Source: Psettodes erumei (lineage: Eukaryota > Chordata > Actinopteri > Pleuronectiformes > Psettodidae). From it: 64,000 nucleotides of DNA. Location: positions 1,116,001 through 1,180,000 of the forward strand of contig JAFBJZ010000782.1 in NCBI GenBank assembly GCA_016785225.1, in the 5' to 3' direction. The notes beneath the pieces were generated by a model, which was given only the letters and a program-made list of their open reading frames with translations, ran no database searches and was not told the origin of the DNA. The position numbers and the translations under genes were made by a program. Within the stretch, counting starts at the first letter, position 1; every line of letters begins with the position of its first letter. Of this stretch, positions 1 to 10,611 are shown one piece after another.

Positions 1-6
<6 letters not shown>

Positions 7-30
<24 letters not shown>
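7..30. repeat. (AT)12 microsatellite
   Basis: Uninterrupted AT dinucleotide run at the window edge, preceded by GTGTAC. It may continue beyond the window start as a compound (GT)/(AT) array. Confidence 0.95.
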
Positions 31-31
<1 letters not shown>

Positions 32-941
32 ACAGCAAATACTTTAATATATCATCAAGATCCCAAAATTGGTTTATTCTGTAATGCATTTGTCTGCAGG
101 TTTCATTCATTCCAGGAACCATTATCACAGCAGGACAGTAAAATAACACTGATTATTACCATTTTACTAACTACTAAATCTGAAATCACTTCACTGTAAG
201 AGTTAGGTGGACAGCATTTTCTCATTTACACCAGTCCCTGTTTTTCAGATTGGACTCACAAATTTGGTGATAAGAAGTTTTTGGTTCTGTTTTCATGTTC
301 AGATGGTCTTGATAGTGGTGATCATAATATCATGACGCTGTGCATGATGATTATCTAATGGGAACCTTATCTCTGTTGTACTTCCCCTGCCTACTACTCA
401 TACAGTAAACTACCTCCATAACAATAAATCATGACAATAGGCAGTCCACCAGCTGGAGCTTTAAAGAATAGCACTATCACATCCTTATATCCTCTCTCCA
501 CACTTGAAAGTAGACATGATGCATAGAGTGGATTGCCACAGTTGACATAAAATTCAGTATATCAAATAAGCTCAGTGCGGTGGCCCAGCAGTGTGTCTCC
601 AGGTAACAGTACTTCAAACGGGGAGAGATGTATCTTACTGATCCTCCGTAAGGCATGAACAGAGATGAAAGAAAATGATTCCTGTTCAGGTAAGTAAGTA
701 AATGTATCATAACTGCCAAAGAGTCCCACGAGAATAAAGTAAGGTATCACTCCCCCCTCCTGGAGGACCCTCACAGGCTTTGTTAGCATACTGCCTTGTT
801 ATAAAATATGTGCATTTGGTTTTATCAGCTTTGAATTTGACATTAATGTAGATTTAAATATATTCAGACAAAGTCTTTGGCTGCCTGATGCATGCAAATG
901 CATGTCATCGAATATGGTGCTGAGTGTATGTGGATGCAGTC
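31..941. other. Non-coding stretch, nothing recognised
   Basis: AT-rich sequence without a recognisable exon, RNA gene or transposon. Two short minus-strand frames overlap near 477-789 in different registers. Neither has a recognisable domain, so I treat them as chance frames. Confidence 0.5.
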
Positions 942-961
942 CACACACACACACACACACA
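942..961. repeat. (CA)10 microsatellite
   Basis: Ten perfect CA units, followed by CGAAAAAG. This is a typical vertebrate dinucleotide repeat. Confidence 0.95.
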
Positions 962-1220
962 CGAAAAAGTAAAACCTCAAAGGCTCAAGATGGATTCGCG
1001 ATGAAACCTGTTCTGGTATTAAGACTCATCAAATCTGGGCTTGTTAATATATTTATATATATATACAGTACATTTTCCCATTCTGTCTCTTGAAAAGTTG
1101 ATTAACTAAACTAACTAAAACTAAAACTTGATTAACTAAACTAAAAATATTTCCCTAAACTTAAAATGACAATTGTCTCTCATTATGTACATTTCTGAAC
1201 TGATCATTTAAAAATCCTTC

Positions 1221-1240
1221 TATATATATATATATATATA
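1221..1240. repeat. (TA)10 microsatellite
   Basis: Ten perfect TA units in an AT-rich background. A shorter interrupted AT tract lies at about 1041-1063. Confidence 0.93.
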
Positions 1241-4200
1241 CCATTCATTATATACCAGCATATCCCTCTAGCATTTTGTAAATATGCTGTAGCAGCAATG
1301 CTGCTAACAAGGCTAAGATAAAAGCAGACAACCAAAGTAATGACAGTAAACACAATCATCACCTGGATTTATCTCTCTAACCTAATTACTGAATCCACAC
1401 ATCATCTGCACATCAGCTACAATTTGATTGTGGTTAGAGGACTCTACATCTATAATTTACAACACAATATTGTGTCATATGTGCGTGCGCCCCAGTTTTG
1501 GATAAACTTCCTCCTTGGACCCAGAAGGGTACCTGGATCTGGATAACATTTGTAATGTTTCCTCAGAGCATTCAGATGGTCTCTCCCAGTTTTGCCACAC
1601 AACCTCAGAGGCAAGCATGACTGACCCATGACAGGCCGATCCATTGAAATCCAATGGTTATGAATGAGGCCTCACTAAAAGACTATAGATAGCTAGTAGA
1701 GTAGACCAAGCACATGGAAGATGTATATAATTTTACCATGTTTCTAGTTGAGAGAGAGTTATTGATTATTGGATAGATATAAGCCTATTCGCTTCTACTG
1801 TGCAATAGCTGATGCACCATGTAGTATAGAATATAAAAAGAGACTGTCTGTACTCTCTCTTTACTACATGAAAGAAAGAAAACAGTGACATTTGCAGAGG
1901 ATATTAAAGCTAATTCTGGTTTTAAAAGTCATTTTCTAAAGGAATAATATGCTGTGAACAGACAATTCCATTGATTTTACTGAAATAATATGGCTTTTGG
2001 GATTGGTAATCCATTCCATTGCATGAATGTGCATAGTTTTCAATTTTAATTGCTAGTGTTAACAAGAAAACTGTTATTAAATTAATTTTATATCAAAGCA
2101 AAACAAATACAAGAGGCTTGATTCAACTCAATGCTTCCCCAGTTAGTTTGAGCTGCCCAATCCCCATATGCATGCATAAACGTGCCAGAACATAACACCT
2201 ACTTTTGTGGTTTCATCATTACAGAGTTTCATATGGCTCACTGGGGTAATGAGATTAAATTATGCTATATATAAAGCGCAACATGTGGGAGGAGATCATG
2301 GGGAAAACATGCTGGAGGTGGGAAATTTCACAGCCATCATGGAGAGGCAGTTTGCTCACTGACAATACTTACATGCAAGGGGAGTCTCATTACCCAACTA
2401 GAAAAATCTGTGTAATAATAGTAATAATGATAATACATTCATATATGTTTTTAAATGGAGGATCATCTTGACATCTTACAATTTGCTTTTATCTTCAACA
2501 TTTCTTTTGCCTCTTTGTGCTTTGGAAGGACACAAATTACTCCATGTGACAACTATGTATTATTATTTTTTTTCAAACTCAGTGGCAACAGCAGCAGGAA
2601 AACAGACTCAGTACTAAGAATTACTGACAAACAGAAGAGCTTAGACTATTCCCCAGATCCAGTGGCAGAGAGTAGTGGTTTGCTTAACCTTAGGCATTGT
2701 GCCGTGGTCTTCCAGGCTTTGAGAATCACATCTGCCAACAGTCCAGCTCCAATGGTAGCATGAGTGCGCCGAGTAATTAATAACATTATGTTCTGTAATT
2801 ACCTTCTATCTGTCCCCCATGGCCCCAGGGAACAGAGCTGAGGCTAATGGGAGTAATACTTTAGGTTTACAGAACAGCCACAGTGACCAAGAGTCTAAGA
2901 CTGACCTAATTATGTTAACACTAAGAGGATAAAACTTCACCCACAAACTGCAGCACACCATGGTCCTCATGGTTGTATATTTGAGAAATCCAGATAGATA
3001 GGAAACAGGTGTGTACCAAGTGCATGCACTTCTATAGTGTGTGAGTGGTAATTAAAATTTACGACCATGGCTCTCAGACACACATAAAGTTCCTCTGGAG
3101 GAAGATGCTTAACCCATTGGTATCTCTCCCAACCACATTCGTCTACCCCCTCCATCTTAATAAAAGGGGCACAGATAGCTTTGGGAGTTTGCCTTCCCTG
3201 AGCCTCATCATTAGTGCACTAGCTCAGCCAAGCAGCACAATGCGGTGGACCAAGGCAGCATCACATTCACATTTAAATTGAACAGTTCTTGAAAAGCGAC
3301 TCTTTTGTTTTATGAGTAATAAAATGAAGCAATGATTTTCATTTTTATAGTCATTAAAAGCATGATGCACAGTGTTAATGCATGGGTGAAATCCACTGAT
3401 GATGAAATAAACATGAGCAGATTTTCAGCATTCTCCACACTCCCCTCACAAGACCAAGTGAGTGTCAATACATGTTATTATTCCTTCATGTTAAATATTT
3501 CCAATCAGTGGTAATCATGATGGTGTTTATAGTGTGTCATCATCTGAGATTGTAAGCACTTTCAAAAGGTCAATTTAATCACTTTTCCCTATGTCACATT
3601 AATTAGGTATTTGAACTTTTCAGAAAACAGTCACATGATGACGAGATTTTTTTGTCTTTTGAAAAGAATGTATAAGAAGAGTGAAACAACTTGCTCTCTT
3701 GCCAACTGAGGATCGCCGTTGACCATGGTCACATACAATTAACCCTGAGAAAAGTGCTTGGCTATTCGGATCTTTTTCTCAGATTAACGGAGTGCTGAGG
3801 TAGACTCCAGAAGGGATACAGTGAGGGCAAAGGTGGTCTGTCTTTGTTTGAGATTTAATGTATTTGAACTCTCTGGCTGATATCTTATCTTCGAAGGACC
3901 TTTTTAGTTTGCTTAATTTGTGTGGATAGAGGAACAGCAAACATCTATGCATGTTTGCAATGCAGCCTAAATGAATGCAATCACAAATTGTTAAGGGTTA
4001 ATAGGATACTGACCAAAGACCAAAGTCAGATAAACAGCCTTCCAACAGGATATTGAGAAATTCTGCCAGCCTGTAAAACAATTGCATTGGGTCTGCCCTA
4101 CTCCAATATGCTGTATAAATGTTAGCAGTTCCGTTCATTAGTATGCTTATGTTCTATCTGATTTACTGCTAATGTTGAAGCAAGAGGAAACCACAGCTTT

Positions 4201-4735
4201 GTATGACATTGCCAGCGATGATAATGATAAAACCTCACTTGCATATTTGTTGGGTTGTTTACAGACAGGGCGATGGAGGTGCCCACGGACCACCTGGGAT
4301 GAAAGAGACAGATGAAAATTGATGATGCCCCTGAACCATAAAGCTACTCAAAAGGAAATAGAATGTAGCCTTGTGAGCGTGCACAACAAGCATGATTTTA
4401 AGGGCTTTTTACTGCTTTTATGTGTCCTCTTTGTTTCTGCACACTGCCCTTGGTGCATGTTTCAGTTTACACTCAACAACAACTCTGAATGAGGAAAAAG
4501 CTTGGACAAGCTCATCAAAGGTCAGTTTTTGCATGTTATCTAACCTTGATCAGGCTGGATATAACTAAGGTTTGGTTTTAGACAGTATGTACTGGATGTA
4601 CTGAAATAGTATATTGAATGTATATACATATTTAGAAGTGCACTTGTCTTGTTTAAAGTCAGCATTACTGAATTTATAGGACAAAAGTCCACATTTAAAA
4701 AGGCTGTGAATATTCTCATTTGCCCAGGTCATGTT
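1241..4735. other. Non-coding stretch with scattered motifs
   Basis: No exon or known repeat recognised. A TAATTAA homeodomain-type core lies at 2774-2780 in a quiet block (about 2760-2930) that could be regulatory. Nine-bp inverted arms (CTGAGAAAA at 3745-3753, TTTTCTCAG at 3774-3782) frame a 20-nt spacer. All open frames are under about 100 codons and none shows a domain. Confidence 0.5.
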
Positions 4736-4818
4736 ATCTCAAGGAAATTTTAATTGAAATCAACTGCACAAGTTGAGTTGGTTAGTTCAGTTGATTTCAA
4801 TTAAAATTTCCTTGAGAT
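4736..4818. repeat. Long perfect hairpin, MITE-like
   Basis: The left arm (4736-4765) and right arm (4789-4818) are exact reverse complements over 30 nt, separated by a 23-nt loop rich in GTTGAGTTGGTTAG. The arms are AT-rich and begin ATCTCAAGGAAATTTTAATT. A small internal palindromic unit with no coding capacity fits a miniature inverted-repeat element or a foldback. No clear target-site duplication is visible beside it. A transcribed stem-loop (pre-miRNA-like size, 83 nt) is an alternative, but I do not recognise a known microRNA in it. Confidence 0.8.
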
Positions 4819-5213
4819 CCACATTTGTTCATTTCTCAAAAGTAAAGTATGAGAAAAATGTTTTCTCAGATAATTAAAATTAGTGCACAACTCTTCAAAT
4901 CAATCACTTATACTTTTGCAACATGGGTGAGTTCATTTGGCTGTTTATCCAAAACCAGGAAGCAGGAACTCATTGTTATGTCAAGTGCTCCCTGGACCCG
5001 AAAGCAGACACAGAACATCGAGAGTAAAACTTTTTTTTTTCCCTATCCTGTCCAGCTGCTTAGGTATGCAGACAGAGATCTGGATATCCTTACAGTGCGA
5101 GGCAGATTTGCTCTACGAGAGGTGTAGCATACCATACTCCACATTTTTCTTGTTTAAACTTTATTAGTTATTATCTACCTTGTTGGAATGAGTGATTGAA
5201 TTGAACCAGACAG

Positions 5214-5478
5214 GGGGACAGAAAAGACAAAAAAGACATAGAGAGAAAGAAGAGAAGACAGAAGACAACAAATACAACAATAACAACAACCATGACAGCA
5301 GCAATAATAACAATAAAATTGATTTTGACTATAGCAACCGTACTAGCAACATATACAACATTACCACCAGTATAATCAGATAGTGTGCAACCTCAAATGT
5401 GTGTGTAGGTGTGTGTGTGGGCCATGTGTCTGTGGGTGTATGGGGTGTTGGTGTTGGTGTTGTGTGTGTGTGTGTATA
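5214..5478. repeat. A/purine-rich then TG-rich low-complexity tract
   Basis: From 5214 the plus strand is purine-rich (GACAAAAAAGACATAGAGAG...) and then rich in CAA/AAT trinucleotides. From about 5397 it becomes TG-rich and ends in a short (TG)n at about 5460-5474. The ordered change into the GC-rich block that follows is reminiscent of 5' regions of some teleost LINEs. That link is from memory of such repeats and is not proven here. Confidence 0.6.
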
Positions 5479-5509
5479 CAAAAGCTTATCACTGGATGTT
5501 GTTGGGTAC

Positions 5510-5905
5510 TAACCTGGGGGCCACAGCCACCCCTCACTGAACCCAGGCAGTAGTAAGGCAGGGAGCTGCGGCAGCAGAATGTCTGCGGCCCCACACACAG
5601 GAGTGAAGCCCAAGGCCCAGCATCCCCGAGTCAGCCCTGTGATCACCGTGATCACCGTGCAGGAGACGGAGCAGAGGACTGTAGGAGCAAACCCCCCTCT
5701 CCCCAAGCTCTGGGCCTGGCCCCCAGCAGGACAGCAGCAGGAAGCCCACAGCCTGAGAAGACCACTCCCAGGAGCAAGCTGGTTCCAGAGCCCCACGACC
5801 TCTGACACCTGGACCCTAACCCCTTCTGGTACTCCCCATACTCAACTCCACCCATCCCATTACTCATCCAAGCCCAGAGTTAGATGGTCAGCACTGCCCG
5901 AGCCA
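5510..5905. other. GC-rich block, possible retroelement 5' fragment
   Basis: About 400 bp much richer in G+C than its surroundings, with C-runs (CCCCCCTCTCCCC near 5690-5705) and a repeated GTGATCACC unit near 5639-5656. Overlapping frames are open on both strands here, a by-product of high GC (few stop codons); none resembles a known protein. Its position just after an A-rich and a TG-rich tract suggests part of a LINE-type 5' untranslated region, truncated before any reverse transcriptase. A decayed processed pseudogene is the main alternative. Confidence 0.35.
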
Positions 5906-5910
5906 GGGCA

Positions 5911-7147
5911 TGGCATCTTTTGTGCTGTGGTGAAAAGGAGCCATTACCAAGGGTATCAGAGGGTGTCGCCACTGCTGTAAGGATACTCTTCCATTAATGT
6001 CCTAAGCACAGCAATTAAAATCCACCCAACGACGTAGCTCAGTCTGTATCTTTCAGGTCTGATGGCTCCTCTGTGGTCATTTATCAGTCAGCTTGTGTTA
6101 GAGCCAGAAAATACAAGGACAATTTGGGGTAGGGACAGCTCTGAGCAGAGGTGGCTCATTTTTATCTCTCTGTCAAACTTTGAAAACAAGAAACTTGGAC
6201 AGAACATTTTTCAAGGCCAACCCATATATATGCCTCAGAGAGGCCCTTCTCATAAAGTGTAATATTATCATGCGTGTTATCATGGCCATTTTTTAAAATT
6301 GTCTGCTGAAAGTTAGCCATCAGGTCAAAGCAGCAGTGTTATCAAACAAACTACACTAAATACCAGGGACCCAGATGATTCATTTTTGACATTAATGGAT
6401 TTTAAGATTCCCCACTTGAATTGCTACACAATTATTAGCAATAAGTGCTCAAAGTCAGTCGTTTTTGTTATTTGCCATTTTGTTGATTCATTGGTTAAAT
6501 GGCTCATTGGTTTTTGGTTTGAAAAAGTGAAATATGTAAAGAGTGTTCTACCTAAACCGGTGCTGTGCTTTCTTTATGAAACTGGAAACATGAGAACAAA
6601 TACAGATCAACTTATAAAAACATTGCTCTATACCGGTACTAGCTAACTAATAATGAAAACAGTTCAACCAAATTTCTTTGACAAATTTTATTCATGTCAG
6701 ATTGATCTCTCCCTTTTGTGTTGCTCTTGTCAAAATGTGAATTGCAAGCTCAAATTTGTAATCTCACCCATATGTAAATACAAGTGTGTGCAAGTTTTAT
6801 TTCATTATAATCACAAGATCATCTGGACTGGCACCAGGTGCACATGGAGCGTTACCACTCAGCATTTTGTTTGCTGAATATGCCTGAAATTTAAGAGAAG
6901 AATCTGAGCCCCGCACATTTGATTCTTTTCCAGGATAAAATAACCTCACTGCGCCCGGCTGGCCACTGCCAAGCTGTCCCTCCCCCTGGTCTCATGATGT
7001 AAAATGGATGCCCCTGTGCACCAGCCACCTGAAACTGAGGTTGCGCTTCAATCTCCAAGTCCCCCCTTTGTTATAGCTACTTGAAGATATACTTCAAATA
7101 CATTGCATGAATGTGTCTCTCTGTGTGCTTCAGTGCACCTTGCTGAT

Positions 7148-7149
<2 letters not shown>
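5911..7149. other. Non-coding stretch, nothing firm
   Basis: Mostly AT-rich. A tRNA A-box-like string (GTAGCTCAGTCTGTATC) at about 6032-6048 has no convincing B box after it, so it is not called a tRNA or SINE. A C-rich patch at about 6950-7070 contains TGGC-CACT-GCCA, close to but not matching a nuclear factor I site. Confidence 0.45.

Positions 7150-7187
<38 letters not shown>
7150..7187. repeat. (AC)19 microsatellite
   Basis: Uninterrupted AC/CA run of 38 nt, one of the longest pure dinucleotide arrays in the window. Likely length-polymorphic. Confidence 0.96.
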
Positions 7188-7188
<1 letters not shown>

Positions 7189-7959
7189 AAATATGCATTA
7201 AAACTACTGTGCAGGCTCAGTGAAAAGGTTAGTGTGCTAGTGGGGGAGTGTTCAAGTGTAAATGGAAAGAATTGTGTTTGGTGTTGAGTGGGACTGAAGG
7301 AGGTTGCTCAGTGTCAGAAATGGCAAAAACATCTGTTAACCTATCCTCTTACCAACACACTTGACGGCTGGTGAATAATGCATCCTGACAAAACTAGCTC
7401 TAATGTACATATGATTCTTTTGACATCTGGATATAATCTACGTATGGATGCCTGTCAAGTGATTTTGGGGATTAAGGGATTAAGGGAATGTTGAATCACA
7501 CAAAACATATGGTGTGATATATTTCAATAACATATGTTTCATGCCAGGAAACATATGGTACCCGGTGAATAATTCCATATCATTTTGGTGATCCCAAAAG
7601 TCAACAGCATCTCCTTGACCAACATCTACCAACACAAACAATGACAATGTGTATGAAAAACTGCAGCATAGGCTGCTGGCCAGGAGGATGCATTTTAAGA
7701 TAATATTGGAAAAATTTCCCCTTGTGTGAAAAAAGCAGACAATTAAATATTTCCATTTTTCAACACTCATTTTTGTATGATGTGATCTTTTCTTTGGCAT
7801 CAAGTGCATCATATCAACAAAACTCTGTTACAAAAGCATATAGACTGACTTGCATAACATTTCAGCAGTGATCTTGAAAAAAAATGTCGATGTCATACAT
7901 TCACTTTTTCAAAACCATTTCCTGTTTTTATAACCCTTCGCCCCTTAGTCATTCAGTTG
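7188..7959. other. Non-coding stretch, nothing recognised
   Basis: AT-rich sequence with one 110-codon minus-strand frame (7480-7812) that shows no domain and has hydrophobic, compositionally random content. No known repeat recognised. Confidence 0.5.
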
Positions 7960-8370
7960 GTATCCCTGTGCCTCCTGTCCCCTCACTCTGAGTCTTCTAT
8001 CCAGCATTGTGCAGGTGCTGTGTGTGGCAGTGAGTCACCTGACTGCTGGAAAGCCCCCACACCTGGGACCAATCTATTTATCAGCTTGTGTATAAGAACT
8101 CAGACATTCAGATTGCCAGTGTTCATTCTGCATTATGGCAGAGAACCCTGGCTGTTGTTTTTTTTTTTAATGCCGTCTGTGAAATTCCTCCCCTGTTCAC
8201 TAACCTGTTCCTCTCTGGATGGGGTTTTGCCCCATGATCTCCAATCAGTTACCACTTTCTCTACCTTAATAGGAAAAGCTCCTTCATGGAGCCACAGCCA
8301 CGCCTCACTCCCCAAATATAGTATATCCACAACACATAATGCCTGCTCCTCTCCTGCAGTTAAATCTTCT
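7960..8370 (+). repeat. Possible decayed LTR-like sequence
   Basis: A C/T-rich plus strand with an internal arrangement reminiscent of teleost Ty3/Gypsy LTRs: CACCTGGGACCAATC, then a TATA-like TGTATAAGAACTC at about 8089-8101. A long chance frame (7957-8583, 208 codons) runs through it without a recognisable domain. I cannot define TG...CA ends or a target duplication, so the call is weak. An anonymous C-rich sequence is equally possible. Confidence 0.22.
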
Positions 8371-8583
8371 GTGCCAATAAGTCCACCAAGCTTGGTCTTA
8401 TTGGCAATTGTGTGTATTGGCAACTGTGTGTATTACAAAGCAAAAATGGCTCACATACAGCATGATACTGCATTTGTCAGTTCACTGCTCTTAGTTCAAA
8501 AATTCCTGGAGAAAAGGATGGGTGAGAGCAAAAGAATGGTGTCTGTATTATTGAGTGAAAAGACTAATCTGGTAATTGTGTGA

Positions 8584-9301
8584 TCATGAACACTGTCTCC
8601 CTTTTCTGCAAGCATCCTTTGTAAGGATTTGGCTGTGATCTTGTGCTTTTACAAAGAGTCAGTTTTTCATGACCTTGTTCCTCCTTCTCCAATTATATCC
8701 CCTACAGCATATTACTAATTGCCCCTTTTGGTGTCCACTCCCTAGAGTGCCAGAGTGCAAAACTGTACATTTTAAGTTATTAGCATTAACTGAAATTACC
8801 TTCAAATTTAAGATTTTGAATTGAATTGATTTTAATTGTGCGTAATGCAACTTTCTGTGAAATGGTGCGACACATTAAAGACCTTTTTTGTATGGTTGCG
8901 AAAAAGACAGCTTAATGCAGTGGGACCCAAAATCACAAACATGGAGCCATATCAGAATGGATGCTTGCAGTTCAACCACCCCACAAGATGAAAGTAATAA
9001 ACATTACTGTATGTCTTTTCACATCCCCAAGGCAGTATCATGACCAAAAACCTGCAGCCTTAAGAAGAAAAAAAAAACAGCAGGAAAAATGAAAGAGGGT
9101 CTGCAACTTCAAAACGGACAAGGTATTTGTGTCAAGGACTCAAATAAAAAATGATAGCGTCCTTGCTCCAGGCACATATCTGGGAACCTGCTTATCGGGG
9201 AATGTGCCCGCAGCTTTAGAAAAGCTGAATGTTACAAGATCCTAACAGGCAACAAGTGAAATTCAGTAAAAAAACATTTATAGGAGCAGAGTTCAATACA
9301 T
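8584..9301. other. Non-coding stretch, nothing recognised
   Basis: AT-rich DNA with short A-runs (9065-9077). No repeat family, exon or RNA gene recognised. Confidence 0.5.
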
Positions 9302-9318
9302 ATACATATATGTATGTG

Positions 9319-9357
<39 letters not shown>

Positions 9358-9358
9358 A
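9302..9358. repeat. Compound (TA)n(TG)n microsatellite
   Basis: Imperfect TATG units pass into pure (TA)n at about 9319-9341 and then (TG)n to 9357. Such compound arrays are common in fish genomes. Confidence 0.93.
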
Positions 9359-9536
9359 CCTTCTTTTTTTCTATTGTTTTATTGTGTTTCTACTGTTTTC
9401 AAATCTGTTATTACAAAGATAATTCTGAAGAACTCATGCTGGAATAAGCAACGTCCTCTTGTTCAGTAATCATTGCAGTCAGTTCAGTTATCTTGATTTC
9501 TTACTTCTTCTCCAAGCCTGTCACATGTTGCTGTGT

Positions 9537-9646
9537 GGGCACAACCTCCATCAGCAAGAGAGGAAGTTGTTGACTGGGGCACAAATAACACATTTCATTC
9601 CCAGTTAAAGTTGTGTGTCTTAACCGCTAAGCCACCAGACGCCCCC
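9537..9646 (-). repeat. tRNA-derived SINE fragment
   Basis: On the minus strand, starting at about 9646, the sequence begins GGGGGCGTCTGGTGGCTTAG and continues CGGTTAAGACAC. TGGCTTAGCGG fits the tRNA A-box (internal RNA polymerase III promoter) consensus TRGYNNARNGG. The region where the B box should lie (ACTGGGAATGAAATG) is degraded. A CTTCCTCTCTTGC string follows, as in the body of percomorph tRNA-SINEs. No intact A-rich tail or target duplication is visible, so this is an old, inactive copy. Confidence 0.6.
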
Positions 9647-9757
9647 ATCATCTCACACTTTTAATATTGAAGGATCATCTTCACTAGCCTGGACGCTTAA
9701 TTACCCAGTTTTCAATAAAGTTCTTCAACTTGGAGTCACTGGAGCTGAGGCTGAGGT

Positions 9758-10611
9758 ATGCAACAGAGCTGTGTGCCACTTGACGGGAACAGTTAGTGCC
9801 TGGACAGTGTCACTGACAAGTACACCTACACTTTCTGTAAGAGGGACTCATTAATCCCAGCAGTCAGTGGCAATTCTTTGCCACATGGGAAGGTGAAGAC
9901 TTATGTGACTGTCTTCATGGACTTGTTAAAGTCGTCATGCATGACTCTCACCACACAGCATGTCTCATTACTGCCGCTGAAATCCAGTCCTGTGGAAGAT
10001 GCTCTGGGCCCAGCGGTGAACGCGTTGATGGAAAAACAAGGCGCCTTGCCCTGCTGACACCAGACAAACTGACATCAGATGGAGCCTGCGATCTGCCCTG
10101 GGGGCCTGCTGGGCCGAACAGCTGTCAGTTGAGCCCAGGACAGAATGAGGGAGGCCCTGGGTTTACAAACAAAGACACAGACAAACAAACAATCAGATTG
10201 CTTTCGAACTTGGCTGAGGGAAGTTTTGGTGGAACATCTGCTATGTGTGCATTCACACCATGGTTGCTTAGCATGCAAACTTCTGAACATGTCTGTGACT
10301 TTGCAGTTTCCTATAAACAAAGTGACAGCTCAAACTTGTTTTTTGCAGTTTCACAGGCTGCCTTCAGTTGCAAAGCACAAATTCAGCTAGTTGTACTTGG
10401 TATTCGTTTTGCGTCCCCCAATAAACAGTCAGTGTTACAGATGACGATGCCCTTCTGTTGGGACAAGTGGCTGCGAGAGGGTCATTTGGGAGCTGGTGAA
10501 GAAACCATGATGAACAGGAAGGTCTATAAATCCACTTGTAATGGCCATTCACGCAATCAAGACAAGTCCATGCATTTCTTTTTAGAAATGTACTACATTC
10601 AGAACATTTAA
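9758..10611 (+). other. Stop-poor stretch with the longest open frame, unassigned
   Basis: Two overlapping plus-strand frames are open. One runs from ATG 9758 with a single TAG at 9794-9796 to TGA 10055-10057. The second opens with ATG at 9937 and runs 224 codons to TAA at 10609-10611. CpG dinucleotides cluster at about 9965-10115 (for example AGCGGTGAACGCG). I recognise no domain, signal peptide, membrane segment or catalytic motif. The frame lacks an obvious splice framework or polyadenylation signal directly after it. A chance frame in locally GC-richer DNA is the leading reading; a decayed exon is possible. Confidence 0.2.

Noticed and set aside
5579..5980. 133-codon proline-rich frame in the GC-rich block
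   Set aside because: Frames on the opposite strand are equally open, the protein is compositionally biased and unrecognised, and the block looks repeat-derived.
6032..6060. tRNA-like A box GTAGCTCAGTCTGTATC
   Set aside because: No B box or cloverleaf complement at the required distance; single motif only.
7957..8583. 208-codon plus-strand open frame
   Set aside because: No ATG at its first codon in the sequence (begins TTG/GTA context), no domain, overlapped by a minus-strand frame, and located in a C/T-rich segment that suppresses stops.
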